A stretch of DNA of 64,000 nt from NCBI RefSeq assembly GCF_902686445.1, contig NC_062214.1:53603177-53667176 (forward strand), written 5' to 3'. The notes beneath the pieces are model-generated. The model was not told the origin of the DNA and did not search any database. It was given only the letters and a program-made list of their open reading frames with translations. Each line of letters begins with the position of its first letter. Positions within the stretch are counted from its first letter, which is position 1. Of this stretch, positions 35,640-46,763 are shown piece after piece. The DNA is from Sciurus carolinensis. Its lineage: Eukaryota; Chordata; Mammalia; Rodentia; Sciuridae. A program made the translations under genes and the position numbers.

Positions 35640-35985
35640 TCAAAGAAAAAGTGTAGCAATAAAAGGATGGCTAGATACATGCAATAAAGCAATTACAACA
35701 AAATTCTAATGCCAAATATAAGCATTGGCTATAAAGGAGTACACAGCGAAATTTCATCAAGAATGCCCTATGCTTGAGGTTTTTCATAATAAAATGTTTC
35801 AAATTCTAAAAACCACTGCACAGTCCCCCGGCAGCCTTCTGGAGTACAGGAAATGCTGTCTTGATTTGAGTGATGGTTACATGGGAGCATACAAAGGCAT
35901 AAATTCATCAAGCTGTACACTTAAGGACTTTGTATACTTTGCTGCCCACATTATACCACAATAAAAAATGTTTTAAATAAACAGC
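35640..35985 (+). mobile_element. Ancient L1 3' end
   Basis: GAGTGATGGTTACATGGGAG, CATCAAGCTGTACACTTA and CACATTATACCACAATAAA are classic L1M 3' landmarks. The 79-codon ORF here is an artefact. Confidence 0.65.
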
Positions 35986-36739
35986 AATCAGAATAGGACT
36001 TTAAAGTGAGTATAATTAATATCCTCAAAGAGATAAGGAAGTATGTTGTAACCATAAAACATGAATAATGAAAAATTATGAAAAATGAACGAACCATAAA
36101 TCTTGAACACAAAACTAGTCAAATTTAAAATCCAATAGGCTAAGGAACTGAGTAGGCCTTGAAGAATGGATTAGTGAGCTAAAAGACTGAACTAAGAAAT
36201 CCTCTCAAAGACAGCATCAAGAGGGGAAGTAAAAGAAAGGCAGGAGGCATGGAGGACAGATCAAGCTGTGTCTAAATCTCTTTGGGAGGGAGCTGCAAAA
36301 GAAGAGAAATAAGAAAAAAAGAAAGGGGAAAATATTTGAAGAAATAACAGCTAAAGGTTTCCTAAAACTAAAGAACAAAACTGTTTTTAAAAGTTTTTAA
36401 TTACAGTTATTTAAAGCAATATACGTGAATGGAAGGAACACGCCATTTTATGAGAGGTTGTCTCCTGATCATGCAATTCAAGTAATTTCACAACTTAAGT
36501 GATCCTTGTTCTTTCCTGTATGTTTCAAGTTTCAGCAATAAACATGGTGGAATGAGCAAAATGAGGAAAAGTAAATGTTTACTTTTATAAAATGAATGAA
36601 GAAACAAAAACTGAAAAAGGTTTTCTAAAAAACTCCCTAAACTCTCTCTCCTCTGGCATCTACTCTATGCTATTAAAGTGAACCTGTTTCTGTAGTAGGT
36701 CACCACAAACTTGGAGAGTTTCTGCTTCTTTAAGTCTTA

Positions 36740-36870
36740 AATAGAGAAAATAAAAATCCCTCCTTTCTACCTCATAGGAGCTTGGGGGAACATCAAATGA
36801 GATGATGTACAAAAACTGCATTTGGTAAACCATAAAGCACTGTACAAATTGTGGCTTGTTATCACAGTCC
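36740..36870 (+). mobile_element. MIR SINE fragment
   Basis: TTCTACCTCATAGGAGCTTGG, ATCAAATGAGATGATGTAC and AAAGCACTGTACAAATTG fit the 3' half of MIR. Confidence 0.65.
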
Positions 36871-36884
36871 TTCTAAGCTGCTAA

Positions 36885-37445
36885 ACCCGAATCTCTGAGT
36901 CACTCCCCATTTCTCCACCTCTTCCTGCCCAAATCCAATCTGTCCCCAGCCTCTGTTTCTCCTTCACTCATATTCTCCTTTCCCAAACCACCTGGTCATA
37001 CCTCCTGCTTGAGGTGTCTTCATAAAACACGATTATCCTATAACCACCCTGCTGAAAATTAAAGGCCTTTGGGAGCTCTCTGAGGTTTACAGGATGGACT
37101 TTGAACTCTTCATCCTGGCTTTCAGAACTTCCCTCCCATTCCAGCAGCCTCCTCATGATCTCCACAGCCACCACTTCCCTTGATACCCTCTTCCCCCATT
37201 TTCTACTCACCCAGGTCCTTCCAGTCTTCTCAGTCCAAATCAAAAATCTCCCTCTCTGCACCTTATGACCAATTCAGACCAAGCTTCTGCCTCCTCCTTA
37301 CACATCAATTCCATTCCTCAGGGCCCATCAGTCAATTTAAGGTCAGAGACCTATCCCATTTTCCTAAAAAGAACAAAATTCTTCCCTGAAGGCAGAGTCT
37401 GATATATTCCTTCTATATCCTCTACATTAGGCACTCAACTTGTTA
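36885..37445 (+). mobile_element. LINE-2 3' end
   Basis: GAAAATTAAAGGCCTTTGGG, TCTTCATCCTGGCTTTCAGA and a long run of pyrimidine-rich L2-type words including AGGGCCCATCAGTCAATTT and GAAGGCAGAGTCTGATA are in the order of the L2 3' region. Confidence 0.6.
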
Positions 37446-37679
37446 ACCATTTACATCCTTAAAATAAACTTTGTCTAATTGAATTTTACAGTAATTATTT
37501 CTATGATTTTCTTCATAGTTTTAACATCTCTATGTATGCACATATTCATATATATTGTTTAGTTATTAAGTTTTAAGTAAAAAAGAAATTTTTAAATAAA
37601 AATAATTGTACTTTATAGATTCTTCCATAACTTCTTCCTTCTCTGAACATTAAGTTTCTGAGATGAATCTAGAACTATA

Positions 37680-38110
37680 CCTGAACTTTTAATCCATTTT
37701 CACAGTGGTAAAGTATTCCTTTCTTACAGCATATCACAACTTGCTTTATCCTTTATTTTGTTGATGGACATTTTAGTTTTATGGGAAAGTTTCAGACTTA
37801 AAACAATGCTGCTATGTACATTCTAGGACACGGTTCCAGTAAAGATGTGTAAGTGTTTCTAGGACGGACTTCAAGCTTGCTAGGCCACAGAGTCACATGT
37901 TCAATTTAGCGGTTCAAACAATGTAAATCTCTACCTACAGTGTCCAGGAGTTCCTCAAAATACTGTCAGGTTTTTATTTGCTAATTTGGTGGATGTAAAA
38001 TGCTATTTTGCTGTGGTTTTAATTCGCATTTCCCAAATAACATAATTTCACAGAAGTTTTAGCCATCTGGTTTCCTCTTTAAAGAAATGTCTCTCCAAGT
38101 CTTGTCTTTT
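37680..38110 (-). mobile_element. Ancient L1 3' fragment, minus strand
   Basis: GTTGATGGACATTTTAGTTT, ACAATGCTGCTATGTACAT and GTGGTTTTAATTCGCATTTC are reverse-complement L1 ORF2 3' words. Confidence 0.7.
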
Positions 38111-38162
38111 TTTTACTGACTTATAAGAACTCCTTTATTTACTAACTCATTGATTGGTTTAC

Positions 38163-38333
38163 TTTAGAACTAAAGACAGAACCCAGGGGCACTACCACTG
38201 AGCTAGCTCTCCAGCCCTTTTTATTTTTTAAGACAGTGTCTAAATTGCTGAGGCTGGCCTGGAACTTGCAATCCTCCTGCCTCAGCCTCCCAGAGTTATT
38301 GGCATTACAGGCGTGTGCACTGCACCCAGCAGT
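38163..38333 (-). mobile_element. Dimeric B1-ID SINE (MEN type), minus strand
   Basis: CACTACCACTGAGCTAGCTC, TTTTTAAGACAGTGTCTAA, CTCCTGCCTCAGCCTCCCAG and TTACAGGCGTGTGCACTGCA are the reversed dimer. Confidence 0.9.
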
Positions 38334-38716
38334 TTCATATGCATTTTAAATACTAATCCTTTATTGACGTTAGATACTGAAAATATGTTCCTTCCAGGCA
38401 GTGGCTCTCCTTTCCATTACTTTTTGATGAGAAGTTATTTTAAAGTAGCTGAACTTTCCTATGGTAAATCCCTTATGTAACTTGCTCATGAATAAGTCCT
38501 TCCCTACCCATAGATTATGATATTTACATTTCCTTTAGATTAAAGTGTTACAAACTTCAAAAGGACAGTTATATAAATGATCAATAAGCACATGAAAAAG
38601 CACTCAAGGAAATGCAAATAAAAACCACAATGAAATACCACAATATACCTACCAGAAAGGCTAAATTTAAGGCTTGTAACATCAAATAAGGAGAAAGAAT
38701 GGGGAGCAACTGAACT

Positions 38717-38790
38717 TTTATTATTATTTTTATTTTTTTTCTTGGAGACAATTCTAATTATACAGCCCAGGCTGGCATCCAAACATTTTT
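38717..38790 (-). mobile_element. Possible B1 fragment, minus strand
   Basis: TTGGAGACAATTCTAATTA followed by CAGCCCAGGCTGGCATCC resembles reversed B1. Short. Confidence 0.4.
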
Positions 38791-38977
38791 AGGGGGAAGG
38801 GGATGGTGGCTCTACCACTGTTGAATAAAATAAGACATGAAAGAATAATACATATTTAAGATTTTATTTATATGAAGTCTAGAATAGGCAAGAAATGATT
38901 TATAATGGAAAAACGCAGAAGAGTGGTTTCTGGTGAATAGGAGTAGGACTAGGGAAGGAGCATAAGAGAACTTTACA

Positions 38978-39127
38978 GTTGAGCTACTCAGTAGGCTGAG
39001 GCAGGAGGATAGTGAGTTCAAAGACAGCCTCAGCAACTTAGCAAGACCCTGTCTGAAAATAAAACATAAAAAGGGCTGGGATGTGGCTCAGTGGTTAAGA
39101 GACACTGGGTTCAATCCCTGGTCCCAA
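38978..39127 (+). mobile_element. 5'-truncated dimeric B1-ID SINE
   Basis: GAGCTACTCAGTAGGCTGAG to ACCCTGTCTG, linker, GGGCTGGGATGTGGCTCAG to TTCAATCCCTGGTCCC. Confidence 0.9.
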
Positions 39128-39565
39128 GAGGCGGGTGGAGTAGAGGATTTTTCAGGGTGATGATACACTTGTATTTCAACAAAGATTTGTGCTATGTAAG
39201 TATACAAATATGTATGTCAAAATTGCGAATGGTACATATAAGACTTGTACACTTTACTATGTAACTTCATCTAAAAAAATAAATTTGAACTCTAGTAAAT
39301 TATATGCATTTTGAAGTGCTTGAAGTGCATTTATACTGATAAATAGAACTTAATTGCAAATGTACCCAAAAATAATATGGATTGATGGATAAAGGGATAG
39401 ATAGATAAAATAAAACAAATATGGGAAAAGATTACCAGTAGAATCTAGGTGGGTATACAGGTGTATAATTATTTCAACTTTGTTGTATGTCTGAAATTTT
39501 TTGCAATAAAATATCCAAAGAGAAATACACAAAAGATGAGATTTCCATTTAAAAATACACATAGA

Positions 39566-39703
39566 GGGACTGGGGTTGTGGCTCAGTGGTAGGAGCACTT
39601 GCCTAGCACGTGTGAGGCACTGGGTTTGATCCCGAGCACGACATAATAATAAATAAACAAAATAAAGGTATTGTGTTCATCTACAACTAAAAAAAAATTT
39701 TTT
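39566..39703 (+). mobile_element. ID SINE with long tail
   Basis: GGGACTGGGGTTGTGGCTCAG to GGTTTGATCCCGAGCAC plus TATTGTGTTCATCTACAAC. Flanks ATACACATAGAG and GTGTACATAGAT give an imperfect duplication. Confidence 0.92.
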
Positions 39704-39744
39704 TAAGTGTACATAGATATATTTGAGACAAGAAAGGTAACTAT

Positions 39745-39975
39745 ATCTGGGTAGTTCCATGATGGTAATCCCAGCTACTCTGGGAGACTGAGGCAGGAGG
39801 ATCACAAGTTCAAAGTCAGTCTGGGAAATTTAGGGAGACCCTGTCTCAAAATAAAAATAAAAAGGGATGGGGATGTAACTCAGTGATATAGCTCTTGCCT
39901 AGCATGCAAGAGGCCCAGGGTTTAATCCCTTGGTACCACAAAAAAAAAAAAAGAAAGAAAGAAAGAAGAAAAGAA
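39745..39975 (+). mobile_element. Dimeric B1-ID SINE (MEN type)
   Basis: GGTAATCCCAGCTACTCTGG to ACCCTGTCTC, linker, GGGATGGGGATGTAACTCAG to TTTAATCCCTTGGTACC, then A and GAAA repeats. The ID half is full length here, unlike the shortened form in most dimers. Confidence 0.9.
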
Positions 39976-40039
39976 AGGTGACTGAGAAAATGATCAATCC
40001 TTATGTGTGATAATGTCTTGGAATTCACAAAACACTTTC

Positions 40040-40185
40040 ACAGAGATTATTTAAGTAATCCTCATTACAATTCAGGTATTCTAACCTCATTTTACACCTG
40101 AGAGAACTCAAGATCAGAACTTGCCAAATATCATATGGCCAGTGCCTGATGGACCTAAATCTAAGTCTCTGGCTCCTCTTCCTGT
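40040..40185 (-). mobile_element. MIR SINE, minus strand
   Basis: TTAAGTAATCCTCATTACAA, CTCATTTTACACCTGAGAG and ATCTAAGTCTCTGGCTCC are in antisense MIR order. Confidence 0.65.
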
Positions 40186-40774
40186 ATTCTTCAACAGCTC
40201 AGTGGGGAACTGCTGCAAACTCCAAACATCCCAGGACAACATGGGAATTGTTTTGAGCCCACTAGCAAAGTGAAAGGAATTGAAGCAGTCATTCTACAGT
40301 GACAGAGATGAACTCAACAAACCAAAGATGCGTTTCCAACCCATATAGAATAAAAGCACTGGCAAGCCCCACCATCCTGGAGTTCCTTGAGGTCATCCAC
40401 AAAGTTCTGGAAACTTTGCAATATCCTTCTGGTTTGCGTGGATGGTCAAACTGCACATCATGGCTGTAGCTAAGAAACTGCAGCACAAAACTTGTCAAAA
40501 CAACACTCTAACATGATATTTCACCACTCTTCTTACCAAACACAGCAGAACAAAAGTAGAACAGAAGGAGGGGACCTAAGAACATTGCTCAACCTGAACA
40601 CTGCCAAAATTAGAGGCAAAAGCTTTTCTAATAACACTGCAGATTAATCACTGGCTCAAGGATATTTTGTTTTTTTCTTAAAACACATATAACACACCCT
40701 CACAATTTCTGTTAAACATAAACAAGGTGAGACAGACCTGGGGAACATGAAGTACTGACAGCCTCAGAAACTGA

Positions 40775-40880
40775 TATATTTATTCAAATATTTACTAAGT
40801 ATGCCAAGAATTTAGGAACTGAAATGAAATCAGGACATAGCCCTTACCCTCAAGCAGCCTACAATCCAGGAGAAGACCTG
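40775..40880 (-). mobile_element. L2/MIR-type relic
   Basis: AATATTTACTAAGTATGCC and CCCTTACCCTCAAGCAGCCTA then CAATCCAGG resemble the widespread L2-end motif. Confidence 0.45.
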
Positions 40881-41419
40881 AAATAGAAATTCTAGGCTTA
40901 CAAAGGCTACAGGAGAAGGTCCAAAGCCCAAGAGCACAGAAAAGAGTGCAAGTCCAACCAGGGACTCAGGAAAATTTCCAGCTGGACTTTAATTACTCTT
41001 GGAGGATGCCAACATGCAGGCCGAGGGGGAAAGGCACACCTGGCAGAGGTCAGTGGGAAGAACCAGCTCCTGGCTAAGGAAGGCTATCTGTAGCCTGAGG
41101 AGGGAGAAGGCAGAGTCCCAAGGGATTCCCCATTTCAGACAGCAAAGAGAACAGACCAGAGTGTGTCACAAGATGGCTAACTTCAGGAGTTAACTGGAAC
41201 AGGGCTGAAAATGCTACAACTTCTGCAAACACAGGAGCCTAAGATAGGGTTTAGCCAAATTCTCCACAAAGTGAAGACTTAAAATCCTGGTGATGCAAGT
41301 TCCGAATGCCTACTTAAAACCCTAGGTGATCTAAGATACCTATAGAATAACATAAGGCCAAAGAATGGAAGATGCAATGCAACCTAGGTACTTAACAGCA
41401 CAACCAAAAGGATGAGGGC

Positions 41420-41610
41420 CAGGAACAATAGATTTGATCCCAGCTTAAATGTATGACCCCGGGTAAGTACCTAACCTCTGGGGCCTCATCTGCAAAAGGG
41501 AAATGATATCAGCCACAAATAGGGTTTCAAGGATTAAATGAGAACATCTGAGATGAATCTAGCAAGGTGCTTACAACATAAAGGGCATCCAAGAAATGGT
41601 GGGTATTACT
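41420..41610 (+). mobile_element. MIR SINE
   Basis: GTACCTAACCTCTGGGGCCTC, CATCTGCAAAAGGGAAATGA, GGATTAAATGAGAACATC and AAGGTGCTTACAACATAAAGG follow the MIR core and 3' order. Confidence 0.8.
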
Positions 41611-41761
41611 AATAAAATAGTCTGCGCTCTAAGAACTTCAGAGTCCATTACCTCCTACTGCCTCACTATACTGCAAAACCAGGCTGAAGCCACAATCCTT
41701 GGGCAAGACTAAGAACTTACTCATATCCTAAGTAACTTCTTCTGTTTTGTTTGTTTTAATT

Positions 41762-41764
41762 ATA

Positions 41765-41803
<39 letters not shown>

Positions 41804-41816
41804 GCGTGTGTGTATT
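41762..41816. repeat. (TG)n microsatellite
   Basis: About 25 TG units with a few GC interruptions near the end. Alternating purine-pyrimidine sequence that can adopt Z-DNA. Confidence 0.95.
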
Positions 41817-42443
41817 TTCTGTCCTTTAAGGCATTTTAGGTTATTCTGAGACATCTGCCTCACTCTGTGGCCTCACATCATGAACCTTCCCTGTTTAAGA
41901 ATCCAGTACAAATGGGCAAGCCATCCAAGGGAAAACCAGTGTCAGAGCCACTTCAAAGGGAACACTGGTGCAAGAAGGGACCACAGGCTCCCTCACAACC
42001 CTCACTTCAACAGGAAAGAGTCCAGGTTGTACTGGGGTAGGTCTGAACTGAAAGAATTGTGCCATAATGTCTATCTTAAAAATCAAACGTAAAGGTATGG
42101 TGGTAATGATAATAAGCACTAAAAAACATATGTGATACAAATGTAAAACATTTTATATATATAATGGAATTTAAGAAAATGTAAAAAAATCTTTGTAGCT
42201 AAGCGTGATAGATAGTTGATCCTATATACTGAAAGGCATAATGCACTGATAAAACTCACCACCATGAGCTCCAGAGATATATTATAGACATATATAGAAG
42301 AAGAAAATAAAATAGAAGATAGAAGAAGAAAATTAAATATAATTTTCTCAACTACATTTTCAGAAAAAAGCTTTCAGTAATTCCATAGTCCTATCAAGTG
42401 TCAAAAGATCTCTAGGTTGAGGAACAAAATCAGTCCCCACCAA

Positions 42444-42452
42444 ACACACACA

Positions 42453-42488
<36 letters not shown>
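42444..42488. repeat. (CA)n microsatellite
   Basis: About 20 CA units, interrupted once by CTC. It lies 630 bases from the (TG)n tract and is its reverse complement. Confidence 0.95.
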
Positions 42489-42490
<2 letters not shown>

Positions 42491-42554
42491 CACGAAAAAT
42501 TAGTTTAGGTGAATATTAAAATGTGATTAATCAACTTGTAAATTACGATCAGGC

Positions 42555-42682
42555 AACCAGGTGTGATGATACACAACTACAATCTCAGCAACTAGAGAAG
42601 CTGAGGCAGAGGATCCTAAGTGTGAGGCCAGCCTGGGTAACTTAGTGAGGCCTTGTCTCAAAATAAAATTTAAAAATCAAAT
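42555..42682 (+). mobile_element. B1-like SINE, monomeric
   Basis: CCAGGTGTGATGATACACAAC to GAGGCCTTGTCTC plus an AAAATAAAATTTAAAA tail, with no ID half. Confidence 0.85.
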
Positions 42683-43169
42683 GAAAAAGTGTATTTGATA
42701 GCTAAGAAACACTAAGAAACCACTGAACTTTCTTCAATAAAATGGCTAGTTTGGCCAGTTTTGTGGAGGAAAGGGAGATGGTAGGAAAAAGCAAGGAGGA
42801 AGACTAGCGAGACAGTAAGAGACAGTATAAAAGAAAAGCCAATGGAGAAAAAGAATGAAAGAAAAAAAAGGGAACATAGTATGACAAACAAGAGTGAGGA
42901 TTCTGAGCCCTCAAACGTTTGAACACTTGGTCAGAGGTTAGTGTTTCTGCATCTTATCAGTCACCTGTGGTGTGCTGCCCACCCAGCCGGGCTAATCCTT
43001 AAATCTTTAGAGAGAAATCAATGTTGCTTACCAGGGTGGAATAAGAGATTTTACTGAAGAGTGTTTTCTACAAAACAAATCCAAACTTTACAGCCTTCAC
43101 TCTAGTTAAAACTGGTTTCTCTTTCTCCTTTAGATGAGCTAGGTAGATTTTTCCACTTGGACAGCCTGG

Positions 43170-43260
43170 TTCACACAATCCTCCAGTTCAACAAAGGTTT
43201 ACAGAAGGCCTACTATGCTCCAGGCCTGGGGGACACAGCAAAACAGTTGTGACTGCCACC
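43170..43260 (-). mobile_element. L2/MIR-type relic
   Basis: AACAAAGGTTTACAGAAGGC followed by CTACTATGCTCCAGGCC and GGGGGACACAGCAAAACAG is a typical old-repeat motif. Confidence 0.5.
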
Positions 43261-44180
43261 TCACAGAGCTGATTGGTGTAACTAGGGCAGGGGAACCAAC
43301 CATTAGTAGTGCACTGAGGGTTTGTAAAAATCAAGGGAGGGTGAGCCCAGGGTCTCCTCTAGCAGGCCGTCCCCCACACATGAACATTTCAAGGGCAATT
43401 CGAGTCCCAGTTAAGGAAAAGGGAAATGGAGTAAATCACAGACTGACAAGAAAATATTGAAGTGTTACAGTTAAAGCTCACACTGATTAAAAATAAACAA
43501 AACTGTAAGTGTTCAAACTGAACACAGCACTCATTATCTCTAACCACACAGACTATAACTCCTGAAATGAATAAACAGCCAGAGAGTATTTTTAGTAATA
43601 CTTTAAAAAGTTCATAGAGCCATCTTAGCCTAATGTACTATAAGATCCTAAAGTACCTTTGGAATCATTAAGAAGTAAATTACATTTGTTGAGTTTTACT
43701 GTTAGGTATATTTCCTGTACTTTGAATATTGGCATCTCAAGTAAGGAATCAGGTCTTAACATGGGCCTACCCAAGATATAACTCAAGAAAAAGGCTCTAT
43801 AATCAAACAAGTTTGGGAAATGCTGTACACACTAAACACCACTTGAGATTCACAAGCTATTTTAAGAAATTAAGTTCTCTGACAAGTCCTGCATGAAAGA
43901 ACTTTGGCTGAACAGTTGGAGCCAGTATTTTCCAACTGATTTGACCATAGAACCATTTTGTCATGTAATACTTAACAGACCACAAACTGCTCCATGGAAC
44001 ATACATGGGATACATTACAGTATAGGGCACATACTGTTTAATCTGAAAATGCATTTAATTATCAATCTCCTCACCACTGAGGAACTGCCATTTACTATAA
44101 GCTACAGGAATAGAAAAAAATTTCTCCCACTGAATTTCTTGTTGAAATCCACTCAAATATATGCTCACTTACTGCATTTT

Positions 44181-44306
44181 TCAAAAAATATATTTTTAGT
44201 TGTAGATGGACATAATACCTTTATTTTGATGTGGTGCTGAGGATCAAACCAAGTGCCTCATGCAGGCCAGGCAAGCACTCTACCACTGATCCACAACCCC
44301 TGTCCA
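44181..44306 (-). mobile_element. ID SINE, minus strand
   Basis: TTTTTAGTTGTAGATGGACA, GAGGATCAAACCAAGTGCC and CACTCTACCACTGATCCACA are the reverse complement of an ID with tail. Confidence 0.9.
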
Positions 44307-46049
44307 ACTTACTGCATTTTTAAGAAGAAACTTTTAAATAAACTAAAACGGGATCTTGAATGTTAATATAAAGAAACTCAAAATAATTGTATAATAATTT
44401 GATCTTGGTAAATTTCTAGAAGTTTATCTTCTTCTCTAACATGTAATTCTCAATTTCCTGAGTACACATATATCTTAATTTAATTGAAAAAATACTGAAT
44501 TTTTAAAAAGTTTATCTCTGCTATACTGCCTGATATGCTCAAACATGAATATCTATAACTGAGATGTGGCATCAATGTGTACAACTCATGAGGAACTGTT
44601 ACATCTGTGGTTTTGATGTTATTTATAATTTGACTCTTCCTCTGAAAAATATCTTAATTTCTATCTTAAGAGACTTTATGGACTTACATTCCAGTGACTG
44701 AAAAAGTAATATCACTCAGTGAACAATAAAAAGAAATTAAACATTTGTTAAGCACCTACTATACACATGCCACCAGATTAGGCACTATAAGGATGAATTT
44801 ATTTTCTGGCCCCAAAAGAAGGAAATGGTCTGTCAAGGAAGCAGAATATCTTGAAATAAAGACTCTTGGAAACTCAGGGACCTACCGGCATGTAGAGTAA
44901 ACTGCTGGACTGGAGAGGCTTACAAGACACCTAAGTGAATTTAAGGACATCCAGGCAGCCATAAAAAGACCTGTAAGAACCAAATGCTTCTTACTAAAAG
45001 GGCTAATTTGGTAATCTAAAAGTTCAATATTACTTGATGCAAAATAACCAAGCTTTTGGGTCAAAAGCTCGAATTGAAAGTTTTCATGTTACACTTCACC
45101 TGTGTAATGCTTTTCTTTCAAAGCCAGTTAGGCTTAATGCAAAAGCTTCCCACTGATAAAAAAAAAAGCAGTGTCTTAATAATCTAATAATCACACGTTT
45201 CTTCAAAGAATCTATTGAGGGAATTCAACTTCTGATAATGAGAACAAAGTAGAGTTTTCACTTAGAGTAAGGGAGGGGTGAGAAATCACTTCAGTTATGC
45301 AACACTGAAAAAAACTTTTCCTTTTCATAGAGACAAAGTATGACGACTACTAGAAATTGAAGACAGTAAGTAGATCAAACTATAGCCTTTCAATTTGGGA
45401 GATCAGCAGTCCTAGGTAATCAAGGAAATTAAAACGTCTGCAAATGACTCTTAAAAATGGGTAATGATGAGACGGATGATTGTCAACCATCTGCTGTCAC
45501 AAGCACAACAAAGTTTTCTGTTTTACTAATTTAATAAAACAAACCAATGCATGCGTGCTAGCTCTAAAATTCCAAATCAGAAAAATGGAAAAACTGCTGC
45601 TTGGTGCGTTAATGAACTTTTCCCCCTCTTTTTCTTTCATATTTCCTTTAGAAAACCTTAAGTCTAGAAACTTTGACAAAGCGCGAGCCAAGACAATACG
45701 TGGAGAAGACACGGAATAATTTTAAAAGAAAAAAAAAAAAAAAGGCAGAAAAAAAAAAAAAAAAACCAGTCACAAAATGTCCCAGTGAGACTGCTTAATA
45801 AAAGATTAACTTTGTTCTGCTGAATGTTTCAAAAATCGTGTTTCGGATAGTATTTTCTAATTACACACGCTTTAAATACAATATGTATGCTAATAAACAC
45901 GAACTTCATATACATGTGCAATAAAGCAAAACTGATGTTCCAGATTACATTTTAATAGTCCCAAAGAAAATGGAAAACTACAACTGTATGTCCAAGCTGA
46001 CAGAGGGAAAACTCAGGGTGACAGGGTCCTGCACCATTCCCAGGGTCAG
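44307..46049. other. Intron start, no SINE or young L1
   Basis: AT-rich DNA with no recognised transposon except a short L2/MIR-like motif near 44745-44795 (GTTAAGCACCTACTATACAC) and A tracts at 45729-45766. It lies just inside the PDE8A intron, where regulatory elements are often found, but I can name none. Confidence 0.5.
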
Positions 46050-46396
46050 CCGCCCTTCCCTTTCTACCACCGGGACCTCAAGAACAAAGTTCGCACTGAT
46101 TTAACGGGGCGCGCCAGAATACCCTGAGCGTTCCCTCCAGGGGGGAACTGATTCTGGCGCCTCCGCTGGCCCTGCTGCTCCAGGCGTCGGGTCCGACCCA
46201 GGAACCAACGCCGCTCTTCGGTTGGCGTCTTAGGCGCAACCCTGTGGATCCCGGGCCGGGGACCCAGTGGGTCCTCTAGGCGCTGCGGTTCGTCGAGGCC
46301 ATCCCATTCGCGGCATGAGACGGCGCCCGCCCACCCTTGCGGAAAGCTGCCGCTCGCTGCCCAAGTGTCACCGCGCACCGGCCCACCGGCCCTTAC

Positions 46397-46603
46397 CTGC
46401 GCGCCGGTGCCGTCGCGAGCCTCGTTCTCCGCGCGGCCGGTGCCGCGGGGCCCGGGTTGGACGTCTGTCTTCGAATGGCGAGGGAGGAGCGGTCGGCCGG
46501 ACGGCTGCCGCGGCGCCGCAGGGATCGGCGCGTCCTCGGCCTCCTTGCCGCCCCTGTGTGCCGCCCGGTTCTCGGAAATGCGGATGCTCGGCGCACAGCC
46601 CAT
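46397..46603 (-). CDS. PDE8A: PDE8A first coding exon (69 codons, partial gene)
   Basis: High-affinity cAMP-specific 3',5'-cyclic phosphodiesterase 8A, N-terminal part only. The minus strand opens with ATG in a strong context (A at -3, G at +4) and reads MGCAPSIRIS..., then a segment EAEDAPIPAAP, and ends ...EARDGTGAQ exactly at CAG|GTAAGG, an ideal splice donor in phase 0. The MGCAPSI start is shared by PDE8A and PDE8B; the EDAP-x-PAAP segment and the RDG-x-G ending point to PDE8A. Family knowledge: Gly2 and Cys3 are lipid-modification sites that tether the protein to membranes; the REC, PAS and catalytic HD-type domains lie in later exons, which are outside this window. As I remember the human exon it encodes about 62 residues, so this one is slightly longer, with extra residues after ISE. 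The exon lies in a CpG island, as expected for a broadly expressed gene. Confidence 0.93.
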
Positions 46604-46740
46604 GCTGGCGGCGGCGCGGCGGACACGCTGGCGGCTGCCGCGGTCCGGTCAGCAAACGGCCCGCCCGGCGCCTCGGGGCCGCCGCGGGCGCCGTGTCATC
46701 GCCGCCTGAGCTGGCGGCGGCGAGCGGGGTCTCGCGTCAG
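46604..46740 (-). other. PDE8A: Probable PDE8A 5' untranslated region
   Basis: This is the sequence between the TATA-like motif and the start codon on the minus strand. The upper limit is an inference, placing transcription start about 25-30 bases downstream of that motif. The leader would be about 120-135 bases, very GC-rich, and would contain one short upstream ORF. CpG-island promoters often start at several positions, so the true leader may extend further up. Confidence 0.45.
46649..46699 (-). promoter_or_regulatory. 16-codon upstream ORF in the PDE8A leader
   Basis: An ATG at 46699-46697 (context GGCGATGA) opens an ORF that reads MTRRPRRPRG... and stops with TGA at 46649, 45 bases before the PDE8A ATG. 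The peptide is arginine/proline-rich, as expected from GC-rich sequence. If the transcript starts near 46730, this would be the only upstream ATG ORF and could lower translation of the main ORF. Its use is inference. Confidence 0.4.
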
Positions 46741-46752
46741 GAAAAGCGGCCG

Positions 46753-46763
46753 CCCTTTTATCG
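46753..46763 (-). promoter_or_regulatory. TATA-like element upstream of PDE8A
   Basis: The minus strand reads GCGATAAAAGGGCGG here, an AT-rich GATAAAAG island inside otherwise GC-rich DNA, about 150 bases upstream of the start codon. It resembles a weak TATA box next to a GC box. CpG-island promoters are usually TATA-less, so this may be fortuitous. Confidence 0.35.

Larger units (their letters stand above)
38560..39300 (+). mobile_element. Ancient L1 3' end, interrupted by SINE sequence
   Basis: AAATGCAAATAAAAACCACAAT and AAATACCACAATATACCTACC mark ORF2. After SINE pieces, TGATGATACACTTGTATTTC and TTGTACACTTTACTATGTAAC mark the 3' end. Confidence 0.65.
1..46396 (-). other. PDE8A: PDE8A intron 1 (5' part; continues beyond position 1)
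   Basis: The intron begins with GTAAGG at 46396 on the minus strand. No open stretch resembling the next PDE8A coding segment (the part beginning near VQFGPMRF in the family) was seen on the minus strand down to position 1, so the intron is inferred to exceed 46 kb. That fits a gene known to have a very long first intron in human. Its content is almost entirely transposon relics, listed separately. Stretches where I see nothing recognisable include 1-1430, 11470-12530, 17760-19190, 19400-21080, 25730-27200, 31750-33050, 40190-40770 and 42690-43140. Confidence 0.8.

Noticed and set aside
35294..35709. Two near-identical ORFs of 89 and 86 codons
   Set aside because: They are the tandemly duplicated L1 3' sequence read in one frame, not a duplicated gene.
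1..46396. PDE8A exon 2 or later exons
   Set aside because: I looked on the minus strand for the segment containing VQFGPMRF and saw nothing like it; all minus-strand ORFs are repeat shadows or chance.
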